This document shows, one piece after another, positions 1 to 10,702 of a stretch of 64,000 nt of DNA; the first letter of the stretch is position 1; each line of letters begins with the position of its first letter. The DNA comes from Cornus controversa (taxonomy: Eukaryota > Streptophyta > Magnoliopsida > Cornales > Cornaceae). Both the position numbers and the translations under genes were made by a program. Location: the NCBI GenBank assembly GCA_026545225.1, contig CM048845.1, positions 87,881,033-87,945,032 of the forward strand, written 5' to 3'. Under the pieces are notes generated by a model. It did not search any database. It was not told the origin of the DNA and saw only the letters and a list, made by a program, of their open reading frames with translations.

Positions 1-148
1 GAGAGAACTATCAGAAACTAGTATGCTTTTCTACAGATAATGTTTGTAAGGTATGGAAGAATCCTGCGAAGGATTCTTGGGTTACAGAACGGAAGACGTG
101 AACAAAATAAAAAGCTGGCTTTTGAGCAATCTAATGGCAGTATCAGTT

Positions 149-2805
149 TTACTTCTCTTTAAGAGCAGCAAACCGAGCTAGAAAGTCGTCGTAATCTAGT
201 TGCTTAGGATGTTCGTGCTCCATATTCGGTTCAAGGGAAGAGGCTCGAGCATGTCCTTTTGTTTTCTCAGTTTGGCTTGTTGGTTCTGGAGAGAGAGATG
301 CTGCTCTGCCTGGAAAACCATCTGTGCTCTTATTCCTTGTTTCTTTGCTGGTAATAACAGCAGCTTGATTTGAAGGCGGTGGTTTAAGAGCTGCTTCCAC
401 TTTTCCATGTTCATAAGGTGACTTTTTCGCGCTGTAATGTTTCAAAAGATTATCCATCATCCTTTCCTCTTCATCCTTCTGATCATCACTGTCCTCACTG
501 AAGAACCTTAACCCCCGTTTCACTTCTTGTTTTGTTCCATTTGAATTTGCTTTCCTATCACCATCAGCTCTGTCAGCATTCTCAAGACCTGGTGGTGGTT
601 TCAAGTGTGTTACGCGTGTCCTCCTAACTGATTTTGGTTTTGCATTGTCTTTAACCAAATTATCCTGGTCATGATTTTCTTCCCCATCAACATGTCGATT
701 CAACTTTGTGGGTTCCATCGCTTCCCTGACAGAACTAGCAACAGGAGGATCCTCTGAAACAGTTTCAATTTTGCTCTCTTTCTGTCTGTGATAAGGAGGG
801 GGTACTAATCTGTAATAGAAGGGCTTCTTCTCATCAACTTCATCCTCAGGAGCACCATTCACCAAATTTGGAGTACTTTGTTCCTCACTTGCCACTTGAA
901 TATCTTTGCTGGGAGTGTTTTCCGGTCTTTCGCCACGAGACCAATGATCATGATTCTCTCTTTTAGGAACAGCATTTTCCCTATGTTTATGCAATCCATA
1001 TCCATCATTGTCTGTTTTCCAGGCAGATTCATCCCTGCTTTTGTGCGATTTGTATTTGTCATCATTAGCATTCTTTGGCAAGTCCTGCAAAAGAGTGACA
1101 TGTGAAAGAAAAATTATGTTTTTGAAATGGATAGACAATCATAGATTGCAAAAAGAAAAAGGAGAAAGAAAAAAAACAATAAAATTCAAGATTGGAAGAA
1201 AGTTTGTCCCCTAGAGGATCCATCAAATGTTAAGTGACCTTGATCCTAACCAAAACTTTTAAGTCCTTGCACCTATTTATATATCATCCACACATATAAA
1301 CCTCTCAAATCAATGGATACATGTTAAAAGTTACAAAAAACTTGAATCTAACTTACTAACTCTAAATTTAAACTGTATTTGTTGAATAATTGAGCCCAAA
1401 TCCATTCATTTTAAGTACTTCAATCAGATGGAGCCTTTAGTCCTATATCTGCAATTCTGTTTCTATTTCCTTCCTTGATATAAAGACTAATAGTTAAGGA
1501 GATGAATATGTATATAGGGAAGCTTACTTGAGGTGGTATATACAGCTTCTGCTCCAAAGCCTTGGAATCCCATACTATGCCAGCCTCAAGTGCTATGTCT
1601 TGCAATAGTTGAAGCTTCATATCCTTTGTAGGAGGCACTGTCTTTAACTTCCCAACAAACTAATCATAAACAATTAGTACGTCAGTAAGAACGTATATAT
1701 GCGTGTGTATAAATATATAATTGCATACTACAAGAAACATTGTTTTTTTTTGGGGGTGAAAGAATGGATAAGCAAGCACCTCTTGATTGGCATAAGATTC
1801 AAGGGAATTCCCATATCTATCAGTGAATATACTTCTGAGCTCCCGTAATTCAGGCAAATCCGCGAATCTTGCTGCTGCAATGATCAGAGATGATACAGCT
1901 TCCCTGCATTCCTCAGGGCATTCCCTATAAAAAGTGGATGTCTTATCCATCTATGGTGATTACAAAGATCAAAGACAGTTTATCATATGAAAGTAAAATG
2001 ACTCTGTAATCCGTTTCCCTATATATTCAATTAGCATCAACCAAAATCACACACACACACACATGCTGCAACAATGAACAAAATGGAAATTTACCTTTTA
2101 TTATCCATCATTGAAATATGATTTGATATACACTCACGGAATTGCTCCACGAAGTCGTAACAGATGGACACATTCATCTCAACCAGCAGACCTTCAGCCT
2201 AAATCACCATAAAATGAGTTGGTTAAATATTTTATTTCTTCATTTCTGGCAAAACAACAAAAGGAAACTAGCTTTAAAACATTAACATTTAAATCAAAAT
2301 CAAAGATTTTATGTAATTTCATTACAGATACAGATTAAAAGGCTAGCAATAATAAAAACATGGGATGAACAGCTAAATATGCATAAACAATGAAAATGAA
2401 CCACATGATTCAAATTCATGAAAATCCAATTGAAAAAATGAATAGAAGATCAATATATCACTCGACTAACAAAAAGGGGGGGAAAAAAAACATTACCCTT
2501 CCATATGCATTGATATCAAGACCATTTTTGAGAAGATCAGCAATGTCTTTTTTCAAATATTTCACCATTGCATTCCTTTTCTTCCTTATCATTTCCATCC
2601 GTGTCTTCGTCAGTTTGATTGCTGATTTGCTATATCAAAAAATAAAAAATAAAAAATAATGATAAAGAAAACCACAAGAAAGAACAAAATTAAAAATTGA
2701 AATTAGATTACAATTACACAATTTATTAATCAAACAGAGGCGATATAGGTCTTGGAATACTAACCATTTTGAGTAAAATTTACTTTTTATTAACGCGTCA
2801 AACAT
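149..2805 (-). CDS. IST1-like protein (ESCRT-III associated), complete, six exons
   Basis: A spliced gene of 496 codons. Exons on the minus strand: 2805-2765, 2629-2497, 2198-2095, 1924-1780, 1659-1528 and 1084-149, all with GT-AG borders and continuous phase. The start is the ATG at 2805, giving the family's typical N-terminus MFDALIKSKFYSKCKSAIKL. Residues 1 to about 185 form the helical Ist1 domain, with hallmarks KKRNAMVKYLKKDIADLLKN, YDFVEQF, RECPEECREAVSSLI, AARFADLPELRELR and MKLQLLQDIA. The remaining 311 residues, all in the last exon, are charged and probably disordered. The extreme C-terminus (DYDDFLARFAALKEK) resembles the MIT-interacting motif that ends human IST1. Known role of the family: binds ESCRT-III/CHMP1 and regulates the AAA ATPase VPS4/SKD1 at multivesicular endosomes. 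No frameshift or internal stop was found, so the gene appears functional. The Ist1 call is confident; which plant IST1-like subgroup it belongs to is not resolved. Confidence 0.93.
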
Positions 2806-3320
2806 GTTGATCTTTGGAAGTCTTTGAATGTGTGTAAAAGATTTAAATATTGATCAAGTTGGAAGAACTATTGTTCTTTCAATGTGAATCAAATTACGCC
2901 AAGAATCGGCATTAGAGAAGTTGAAAAGAAAAGAAACGAAGCTGTAAAGTTGGAGCAAGAAATGAAAGAAGGATGAAGAATTCCGATGGTCATAGTTAAA
3001 GAAGCTAAGTCTTAATGATATCCAGAAATCTCAGAGAGAGAAAAATGTGTTGAGAGAGAGAGAGAGAGAGATGAATATACAAAGTATATTAACCACCAAA
3101 AAGAAAACAGAAAAAATACTGAGTATCTAAATCGGAATTAAGAAGATCAAGAGGAAAGAAATGGAGCAGCTTTAGAGAGAGAAAGCGAGACTATATATAT
3201 ATGTATGTATATATAGAAAGAAAGAGAGAGAGAGAGAGAGAGAGAAATTGAATGAACAATATAGATTGTGTAAACAGGTGATGCAAGTTCACGTTGGAGT
3301 CTCTCTCTAAAATAAGGATG
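2806..3320 (-). promoter_or_regulatory. Presumed 5' leader and promoter of the IST1-like gene, with CT/GA microsatellites
   Basis: This stretch lies directly upstream of the IST1-like start codon. It holds two GA runs on the plus strand (about 3051-3070 and 3224-3245), which read as CT-rich runs in the gene's sense, as is common in plant 5' leaders. TA-rich stretches at about 3190-3215 and 3320-3340 could supply a TATA element. The transcription start cannot be placed from sequence alone. Confidence 0.35.
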
Positions 3321-4978
3321 AGCATATATATATATATCTGTAATGACAGTAATTTACGATAATAGCCAGTGGTTTAACAATGACTTGGATAATTTGGCGC
3401 GAAAATTTGGCAATTTAGGCACTGAAAACTGCTACTTTAGGCTTATTGATTGCGAAGCCGGCTGGTCCACATGGTATGATGAGAGACAGAGTGTAAATAG
3501 CGGGAGAGACGAACAGTTACATTGTTTAATGGGAGCTGATATTGTCACTTAATCAATAAACATTTTATTGTTATCTTTTTGTAAAATAAAATTATAAAAA
3601 TGTTTATCTACTCTATAATCTTTGATTCTTATATTTTTAATACTCTTATTATCCTTATTTGATAAAGTTAGAATTCTTGGCTCCAAATTATAACTTTTCT
3701 CTCATGTTCCTTCTTTTTTCTGATATGAAAATACTTTTTCGTTGATTTTAAAAATATTATTTCTTCTTGTTGAATCAATTTATCAATATTTATTTTAGAA
3801 GTAGAAAAACTTAGGATTCAATATAATGATTTAGAGAGTATCAATCAAATGTATATGATTAGGATAATAAAAATTACGTAATTAGATAAGTTAGAAAGAA
3901 GTTGTTAATAGTAGATTACCTAGAGAAATATTTAAAAAGTATTTGAGTTAGAAACAATTATTATATTAATGAATAAAACCTATTTGAAAAAAAAATAATT
4001 ATATTTAAAATCAAAAGGAAGTTTAATTTCACTTAAATAAAAATTATGATATTTATAGTTCTTTAAGAAAATTAAGAAAAGCTTTTTTTATTTTAATAGA
4101 TAACTTTTAGAAATTAAAAGATGAGAAGAGAAAAACATAACTTTATGAAATCCTTTTTCAATTGTAGTTATTTTAATTTAGCTAAGGAGCCTTTGCACCA
4201 AAATTTCAAAAAATAAAAATAAAAAAATTAATATAATGTTTTTCTTCTTTGTCTTTTATTTTCTCCCAATCCTTTCTGTTTTGTTTGTTCACAAATTAAT
4301 AGTATGTTTCTAATTTTTAATTTATGTCATTTTATAAATAAGACACATGAAAAATAAATTACATATAGTGAGTAAAAATACAATATTTTAAAATTTGGAT
4401 TCTTTGAGCTATATAGGATAGGAACACGAATAACAAATTTCAATTGAAAAATGTCTAAACTATAGTATCTTGTAAACATAAAACAAAAATAAGATCAATC
4501 ACAAATTACTTGGGATAACAAATATGCAGTTGAAAAAACTTTTTTTTTTAAAAAAATAAAATAAAATTAGAATTGAGTCTTGATTTAGAAAGGAGCAATT
4601 AGGATACTAAAAATATAAGAATCTAAAATGATACAACATAAGATCACTTTTGTAATTTTACTTTATAAAAAGATGAAAGTGGAGTGCTAGAGAATATTGG
4701 TGGAGTGTCAATATCTGTTCCCTTCTTTAATATATTATAAAGGAGTAATGACACAAAAAGATTTTACTCGTGACAACAATTATGAGTTTTCTTCACTTTC
4801 ATTAATATTGATATAGTTAATAATGTATGTCAATACCATTCATCTCTTTATTATCTATGTTTTTCCCATTTTTTTAACGAAGTGTGTGCGCTTTTACTTG
4901 ATTTTATATTTTTTTAAATTTGTATTGAATGCAGTGTTTCAACCCTTAAACTCTTTTTATTGGAGAAATTATAAGCTA
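3321..4978. other. AT-rich intergenic DNA, no gene seen
   Basis: Very AT-rich. The only ORF of note (3343-3552, 69 codons) has no recognisable motif, start context or splice partner. No terminal repeats or retroelement remnants were recognised. Confidence 0.5.
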
Positions 4979-4984
4979 TCTCAA

Positions 4985-5206
4985 GGTATGTATTTCGAAC
5001 TCATTTCAGTCATCTGTACACAACACCTGCAGTAGATCCCACTGCACATGCACAACATGAATGACTGGAATGACCCTGGAGTATGTAATCCCCGGGGTAC
5101 ATATCCTGAACTCATTTCAGTCATTTCTACACAATACTTACGGTAGATTTCATTGTACGTGCACAACACGAATGACTAGAATAACCCCAGAGTATGTAAC
5201 CCCGAG
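4985..5206. repeat. Two tandem copies of a 111-bp sequence
   Basis: Two diverged direct copies with a 111-bp period (about 4985-5095 and 5096-5206). Shared landmarks are GAACTCATTTCAGTCAT, GCACAACA.GAATGACT and GAGTATGTAA.CCC. Neither copy has an open frame through it. It looks like an old local duplication of non-coding DNA. Confidence 0.75.
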
Positions 5207-6107
5207 GTAGCCTATAATTCCTCCTTTCATTGGTGGACAACTAAAATGGTAGTGTAGAATGTAGATAGTTATGCATATGGCTCTATTTTGAAAGGTGTTC
5301 ATATTGAACACCAAGAACACTAAAACATATATTTAAACAATATACACATATATAATCAGACGACTTTATATGTAATTCATGCAACACATAAGTTTGTTGA
5401 GATGATTTAAGTTCATAATAGTGTCATTTTAATACATAAGTGATCTTATATAATGATTTAAGTTCATATATTTGTCTCCTGTGTATAAAAAAATTAAGTT
5501 TAGGGAATTCATTATAGTGTCATTTTAGTACATAAATGTTTCTTTTCCCGATTCAGTGATTTGTTTGTTTGTTTGTTTTGCAACGAACAAAAGATAAAGA
5601 ACGAACGTATCCTTTAATTGGCGGGAATAAAACGCAAACATAATCCACGTGTCATTATGGGGCTTTGCCGCCAAAGAGACCAAGTCAAGAGTACTCGGTA
5701 AGCAATACACTCCCAGCTGTTTAGGCTTCTTTTATTTTCTAGTTGGCAGATTTAGATTTAACTAATGCAAGCTCGATATATATGAGTGTGTGTATATAAC
5801 ACACTTGTCCGTGCCTACAACACGATAAATGTAAAAAATTACTATTCGACTGCCCGTTGGATAGATTAATTTTAGTTAGCTAAAGAAAGATATTTTGACA
5901 AAACTTAAATTTAATATATATATATTTTCTTTAAATTTAAATCATTTGGTTTTATTCTATATAGTACGCCCTGCATGAGTAAAGGAATGTACGTACATAC
6001 TTCTTAAACCATGTCCAATAAAAGGTAGCTAGAGCATTAGCATTGGCTATATAACTTGGATCATATTATATAGGTGGTTCACACCTTTCAAGAAATTAGA
6101 TACGACA
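5207..6107. other. Intergenic DNA, no gene seen
   Basis: AT-rich DNA with scattered short ORFs lacking recognisable motifs. A slightly GC-richer patch at about 5580-5720 gives a 61-codon minus-strand ORF, but no splice sites or family resemblance support it. Confidence 0.4.
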
Positions 6108-6115
6108 GTTGTAGC

Positions 6116-6940
6116 CTAGAAAGTTTGGACACTTCGTATAGGGGTGTCGTGTCCGTGTCGGACACTCGAACACTTCTCGGACACTCGGACACTCCTCGGA
6201 CACGTGTCAGACACTCCTTAGAAGTGTCCTGGAATTTTTTTTTTTAGGACACGACAGGGACACGGCAAGGACACGTGGGGGACACGGCGGGGTACATTTT
6301 GTAATTTTTAAAAGTGCAAAAAACTCCTGAACTATTTCAAAATTACAAAAAAAACCCCTTTGAACTATTTTTTTGAACATTTCAGCCCCTCATCTTCTAA
6401 AAGTTGACATCTTGACCCCTTAAAATAACTATAATGACATATATACCATTTATATGACTATTATGCCCTTTTCTATATAAATATAGTATTTTCTAAAATA
6501 AAAAATTTTAAAAATAAAAAATAGTAAGATAAAATTTCTAAATAGTAAATTTAGAAACAAAAAAATAAAAAATTCAATAAAACTTTATTTAACATAAAGT
6601 CATGTTAGTTTATTTGGTATTTTGTATTTAAATTTACTTGTTTGTTATTAGAAAAATGAGTAATATGCAAGATTCTAGTAGTGAGTTTGAATATAATGAA
6701 CATTCTTTTTGAAAATACATTAATTGCTTGATAATAAATTGAAGTATTTGTGTGATTTATTATTTTTTTATTATTAGATTTATGGTATTGTAGATGTTGG
6801 TTAACTTGTTGACTATATATTAATATATTATTTTATAGCCGTATCCCTACCGTGTCGTGTCCTGTTTTTTTAAAATTACCGTGTCACCGTGTCCGTGTCG
6901 TGTCATACTCGTGTCCCGTGTCCATGTCCATGCTTCTTAG
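6116..6940. mobile_element. hAT-type non-autonomous element, 825 bp (copy 1)
   Basis: The element starts CTAGAAAG and ends CTTCTTAG, imperfect terminal inverted repeats. It is flanked by a perfect 8-bp duplication GTTGTAGC (6108-6115 and 6941-6948), the size hAT transposases make. Both ends are filled with repeats of the type GTGTCGTGTCCGTGTC in opposite orientations; the middle is AT-rich and has no transposase ORF. A related 504-bp copy at 62582-63085 shares the ends and an internal stretch (TTAATTGCTTGATAAT). Confidence 0.85.
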
Positions 6941-6948
6941 GTTGTAGC

Positions 6949-7295
6949 AAATGTGAAACAAGTTTGATACAAATATTTAAAACAGTTATAAAGAATTTTG
7001 AAAATGTGAAACAGTTTTCAATGAATAAAAAAGTGACATAAAATTGCTTATTTTGTTAAATCTGTTTTGAAAATATTTTTCTTTTCTTAATTTATGATAT
7101 GGAAAACTATTATTAAAAAAAAAAAATGAACCAAAAGAGTTATAGTTGTTGAAGAATTTCCTTGGACTTGCAAGGTTACATTTAAGATTAGATTTGCTTA
7201 AAGCCATATTATGTGTGAGCCTCCATGATCAAGTGCATGCCTGAATTTACGGAATTACAAACCATGATTATGCATCATAGGGGTGTGTGAGTGTG

Positions 7296-7353
<58 letters not shown>

Positions 7354-7656
7354 TATTATTCCAAATAGTAGTCAACAAGGTTACCATTGGTTGAACTACT
7401 TTTTACCATTTGTATTACTTTTTGAGGAGGAGGTGGAGGAGGAGAATTAATGTGAGGTGAAAAAAAGTCAAAACCAACATCCATCATGGTTAATTGTGTT
7501 GGTGGATGATCACATTCAAACACGCATGGAATCTGGTGGTTGTTCCTTTTGCACCGTTAAAGTGGTGATTGATAACGAAAGGTCATGTGAACTTTGATGG
7601 TGTCGTTGATATGGGGCCCATCAATCACGTGGTCCCAATGACAATGGATGGTTTGG

Positions 7657-7693
<37 letters not shown>

Positions 7694-8942
7694 CATTAGT
7701 AAAACAAAAGTAACTTTTTGGTGCCCTATATCTTCACGCAATTGTGCACTTAATCATCCGACAACTCTCTTTGAAAAAGATTAATAACTGTTCAAATGAA
7801 ATTAATTAATTATGTGATTGGATGCTACTTGTAGAGGTAACAGAGGGCTTCTAATGGTTTCTTTCTCAACAAGTTTCATCTCATCTCATCTCATCTCCAT
7901 TAATTTAATTTCTATCAGCACGTACATATGGACCTCGTAGCTGGTTTTAAGCTTCTCAACTGAGTCTTTAGGAACAAATTACCATGCATGGTGATACATG
8001 AAATGTGTGTTTACATGCCTACACAAAATTAATTATCCAAAGAAGGTGTAAGTTACACCAAGTGGTCAACGTTTGATTCAATGGTAAATTGGTAATGTCA
8101 TAATTTTAAGTGTCTGTAGATATTTTGCCTAATTAGAATAAGAGCAATGATTCAGTTATTTAAGTAGTTAATTTGTATGTGACTTTAGGCGCATTTTAAC
8201 TGTTTGGTTTAGTACGTGACTAATCTATTGCAACGTACATTGCCACAGGTGACACGGCGTGATCTCGATCTAAAAAGACGCAGTAATATAAGGACAAAAA
8301 AATTCTATCACAATGCTTGCTTCATTTTGAATGATATTTGCTTTTGGATAAAAAGGGAATAATTTAACAAAAAGCAATGTCATTTCATTTGAGTGGTCAT
8401 CATGTCAAATTCTTCTAATTCAAGCTACACAAATTCAACACGGTAGCTATCGTTTTTTAGTTTTCTTTCTTTTTTTTTTTTTTAAACCTTCGTTTAGTTC
8501 TTCAAAAACTGTATTTTAATTGAGAAAAAAAGTTACTAAGAGTATGTGATTGATAGAGAGACAAACTTGATATTTATTTTCGTGGTAAGAGGTTATCCAA
8601 GGGTAAAGAAAACCAGTGTATTCTTCGGGGCATTGAAAAGTCATTTTTTTAGGAATAAATTACATTGATCTTTCTTAAAATTTGATCTAATTATACCCAG
8701 TATCAAATTAAAAGATTTTGTTATAATACTAAAAAATTTGTTACAATAATATCTCCTGTAACAAAAATGCACTAACAGATGTTAATTTTTTGGTAAAATG
8801 TCTATTATACCCTTAATGTTATATTGATATATTCTATTAATATCACAGCACCTCAGATGCTAAATCTGACAAATCTAAGCTGAATTATGAAAAACAGATT
8901 TCACTATTAAGTCTGGAATGATCCATTTAACTAGGAACTAGT
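6949..8942. other. Intergenic DNA with TA/TG microsatellites
   Basis: Holds a TG/TA/CA compound microsatellite (about 7290-7353) and a (TA)n run (about 7661-7691). No gene or mobile-element ends were recognised. ORFs here are short, and several owe their length to the dinucleotide runs. Confidence 0.45.
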
Positions 8943-9020
8943 TTGACTTGGTCAAAAATGGTCAAAATTGATTTGCCAGAAAGTTCGTCGAAAAAGTGCA
9001 TGTCGCAAGCCGTCGGAATT

Positions 9021-9218
9021 GCCGGAGAAGATGACCAGAACAGTGCAGGCCATCAGAAAATAGCTGGAGAAGATGACCAAAACAATGCACGTCGCCAAAA
9101 AATCGCCAAAGAAGATTGCCGGAATAGTGCAGGTCGCCGAAAATTTGTCGGAGAAGATGACCAGAACAGTGCACGTCACTAGTATCGCTAGAGAATATGA
9201 TCGAAACAGTGCATATAT
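9021..9218. repeat. 42-bp minisatellite, about 4.7 units
   Basis: Units start at 9021, 9063, 9105, 9147 and 9187. The consensus begins GCCGGAGAAGATGACCAGAA, followed by CAGTGC and a GTCGCCGAAAAT-like end. Because 42 is a multiple of three, one plus-strand frame stays open through 8943-9182 and gives a 14-residue repeat. The open frame is a by-product of the period, not evidence of a protein. A single degenerate unit recurs at 9538. Confidence 0.8.
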
Positions 9219-9225
9219 GTATATA

Positions 9226-9328
9226 CTCCCTCCGTCCCAAAATATATGGGTAATTAGAGAACTGTGACTCACAAACAAAGTTGTGAGTCACAGTTCCTGA
9301 AGTACCCATATATTTTGGGATGGAGGAG
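9226..9328. mobile_element. Stowaway-type MITE (copy 1), palindromic
   Basis: A 103-bp palindrome that begins CTCCCTCCGTCCCAAAATAT, ends with its complement (GGATGGAGGAG) and is flanked by TA on both sides. The TA duplication and CTCCCTCCG terminus are hallmarks of Tc1/mariner-related Stowaway MITEs. It carries no coding sequence. Confidence 0.88.
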
Positions 9329-9346
9329 TATATATTATAATCTGAA

Positions 9347-9392
<46 letters not shown>

Positions 9393-9608
9393 TGATTGGC
9401 ATTTGGACGGAGGGGGTCTGTGTCATAACAGAGCAAACCTTATGAGAGGTCATTGTAACAAAATGCATTAGTTTGATGTCGGGTGTAATTAGGCCAAATC
9501 TCAGGGGATGTCAGTGTAATTTACCCAATTTTTAAAAATGACCAGAACAGTGTATGTCGCCGAAATATCGCTAGAGAAGATGACTAGAACAGTGCATATA
9601 TGTATGTA

Positions 9609-9707
9609 CTCCCTCCGTCCCAAAATATATGGGTACTTCGGGAACTGTGACTCACAAATAGTGAGTCACAGTTCCCGAAGTACCCATATATTTTGGGACG
9701 GAGGGAG
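9609..9707. mobile_element. Stowaway-type MITE (copy 2), near-perfect palindrome
   Basis: A 99-bp hairpin with CTCCCTCCGTCC at one end, GGACGGAGGGAG at the other and flanking TA. The arms match better than in copy 1. It sits at the same place in the second cassette unit, so it was probably multiplied by the tandem duplication rather than by a second insertion. Confidence 0.88.
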
Positions 9708-9734
9708 TATATATTATAATCTAAAATACATAAA

Positions 9735-9776
<42 letters not shown>

Positions 9777-9934
9777 CATATATATATAAGTTGATAGGTA
9801 TTTGGACGGAAGGGGTTTGTGTCATAACATAACAAACTTCAGGAGAGGTCATTGTAACAAAATTCATTAGTTTGATTTCGGGTGTAATTAGGCCAAATCT
9901 CATGGGAGGTCAGTGTAATTTACTCATTTTTTAA

Positions 9935-10196
9935 AGAAAAAGTTACTAGTTAGAAGTGCGTTATCAGTTGTCGTTTTTATCCATGATTGTGTCTCACATC
10001 TTAGAGGTTGAGAGTTAGAAGTTCTACTAAAGAAAAAGTCACTAATTAGAAGCATGTTCTCTGTTAGCGCTTTTATTTGTGATTGTGTCTCATATCTTAG
10101 AGGTCGAGAGTTAGAAGCTCTACTAAAGAAAAAGTTACTAGTTAGGAGTGCGTTCTTTGTCGGCGCTTTTATTTGTGACTGTGCATAGCATCTTAA
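9935..10196. repeat. 96-bp tandem repeat, 2.7 copies
   Basis: Units start at 9935, 10031 and 10127 with AGAAAAAGT.ACTA.TTAG and share GATTGTGTCTCA.ATCTTAGAGG and GAGAGTTAGAAG.TCTACTAA. The third copy breaks off at about 10196. Non-coding. Confidence 0.85.
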
Positions 10197-10351
10197 ATTA
10201 CATCACCACGAGTAAATACAATATATTGATTTTCAATTTAACTATCAAATTGCAAGCCTATCGTGAGATACTCACTCTCATAGACTTACTCTTAAAACAA
10301 CTATAAATATGCAAGGAAAATTTCTTAATGCTATAGTTTGAATCATCTCAA

Positions 10352-10702
10352 ATCCTCACCTTCGTAAAAGTGAGCAAAATACCTTCTTTTGCACATATTC
10401 TCTTTTTCTATGATAATTTTACTATTTATATTATTACAAAAAATAAAGAATAATAGAAAGAAGAGAAGTTTTTTTATATTAAGTTTTTTTTTTACCTTAA
10501 TAAAAAAACGAGGACTTTTTTTTCCTAAAAAAAAACTCATTTTTTTTTTACTAAGGTAAAAAAAAAATTAATATAAAAAAACCCTCTTCTCTCAATTTTT
10601 CTTTATTTTTATAATAATGAAAAAGGGTAAAATGGTCATAAAAAAGAAAAATATGTGCAAAAGGGATAGTTTGGTCACTTTTGTAAAAGTGAAGGTGTGA
10701 TA
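10352..10702. mobile_element. Foldback (MITE-like) element with arms of about 150 bp
   Basis: The left arm (about 10352-10490) and right arm (about 10560-10702) are imperfect inverted copies. Both carry CTTTTGCACATATT.TTTTT.TATGA.., a TTATTA.AAAAATAAAG.A segment and TTTTTTTATATTA. The short centre is A/T homopolymers. No flanking duplication could be fixed, so the superfamily is left open. Confidence 0.6.

Larger units (their letters stand above)
9157..9934. repeat. Tandem duplication of a cassette of about 390 bp
   Basis: Unit 1 is 9157-9537 and unit 2 is 9538-9934. Each has the same order: a minisatellite unit, a Stowaway-like palindrome, a TATATTATAATCT segment, a (TA)n run, then a segment with ATTTGGACGGA, GAGGTCATTGTAACAAAAT and GGTGTAATTAGGCCAAATCTCA. 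The units differ mainly in the length of the TA run. Confidence 0.85.

Noticed and set aside
3343..3552. 69-codon plus-strand ORF
   Set aside because: No motif, no splice context and no neighbouring exons; expected by chance.
8962..9468. 168-codon minus-strand ORF
   Set aside because: It runs through a minisatellite, a Stowaway palindrome and a (TA)n run; length is a by-product of the repeats.
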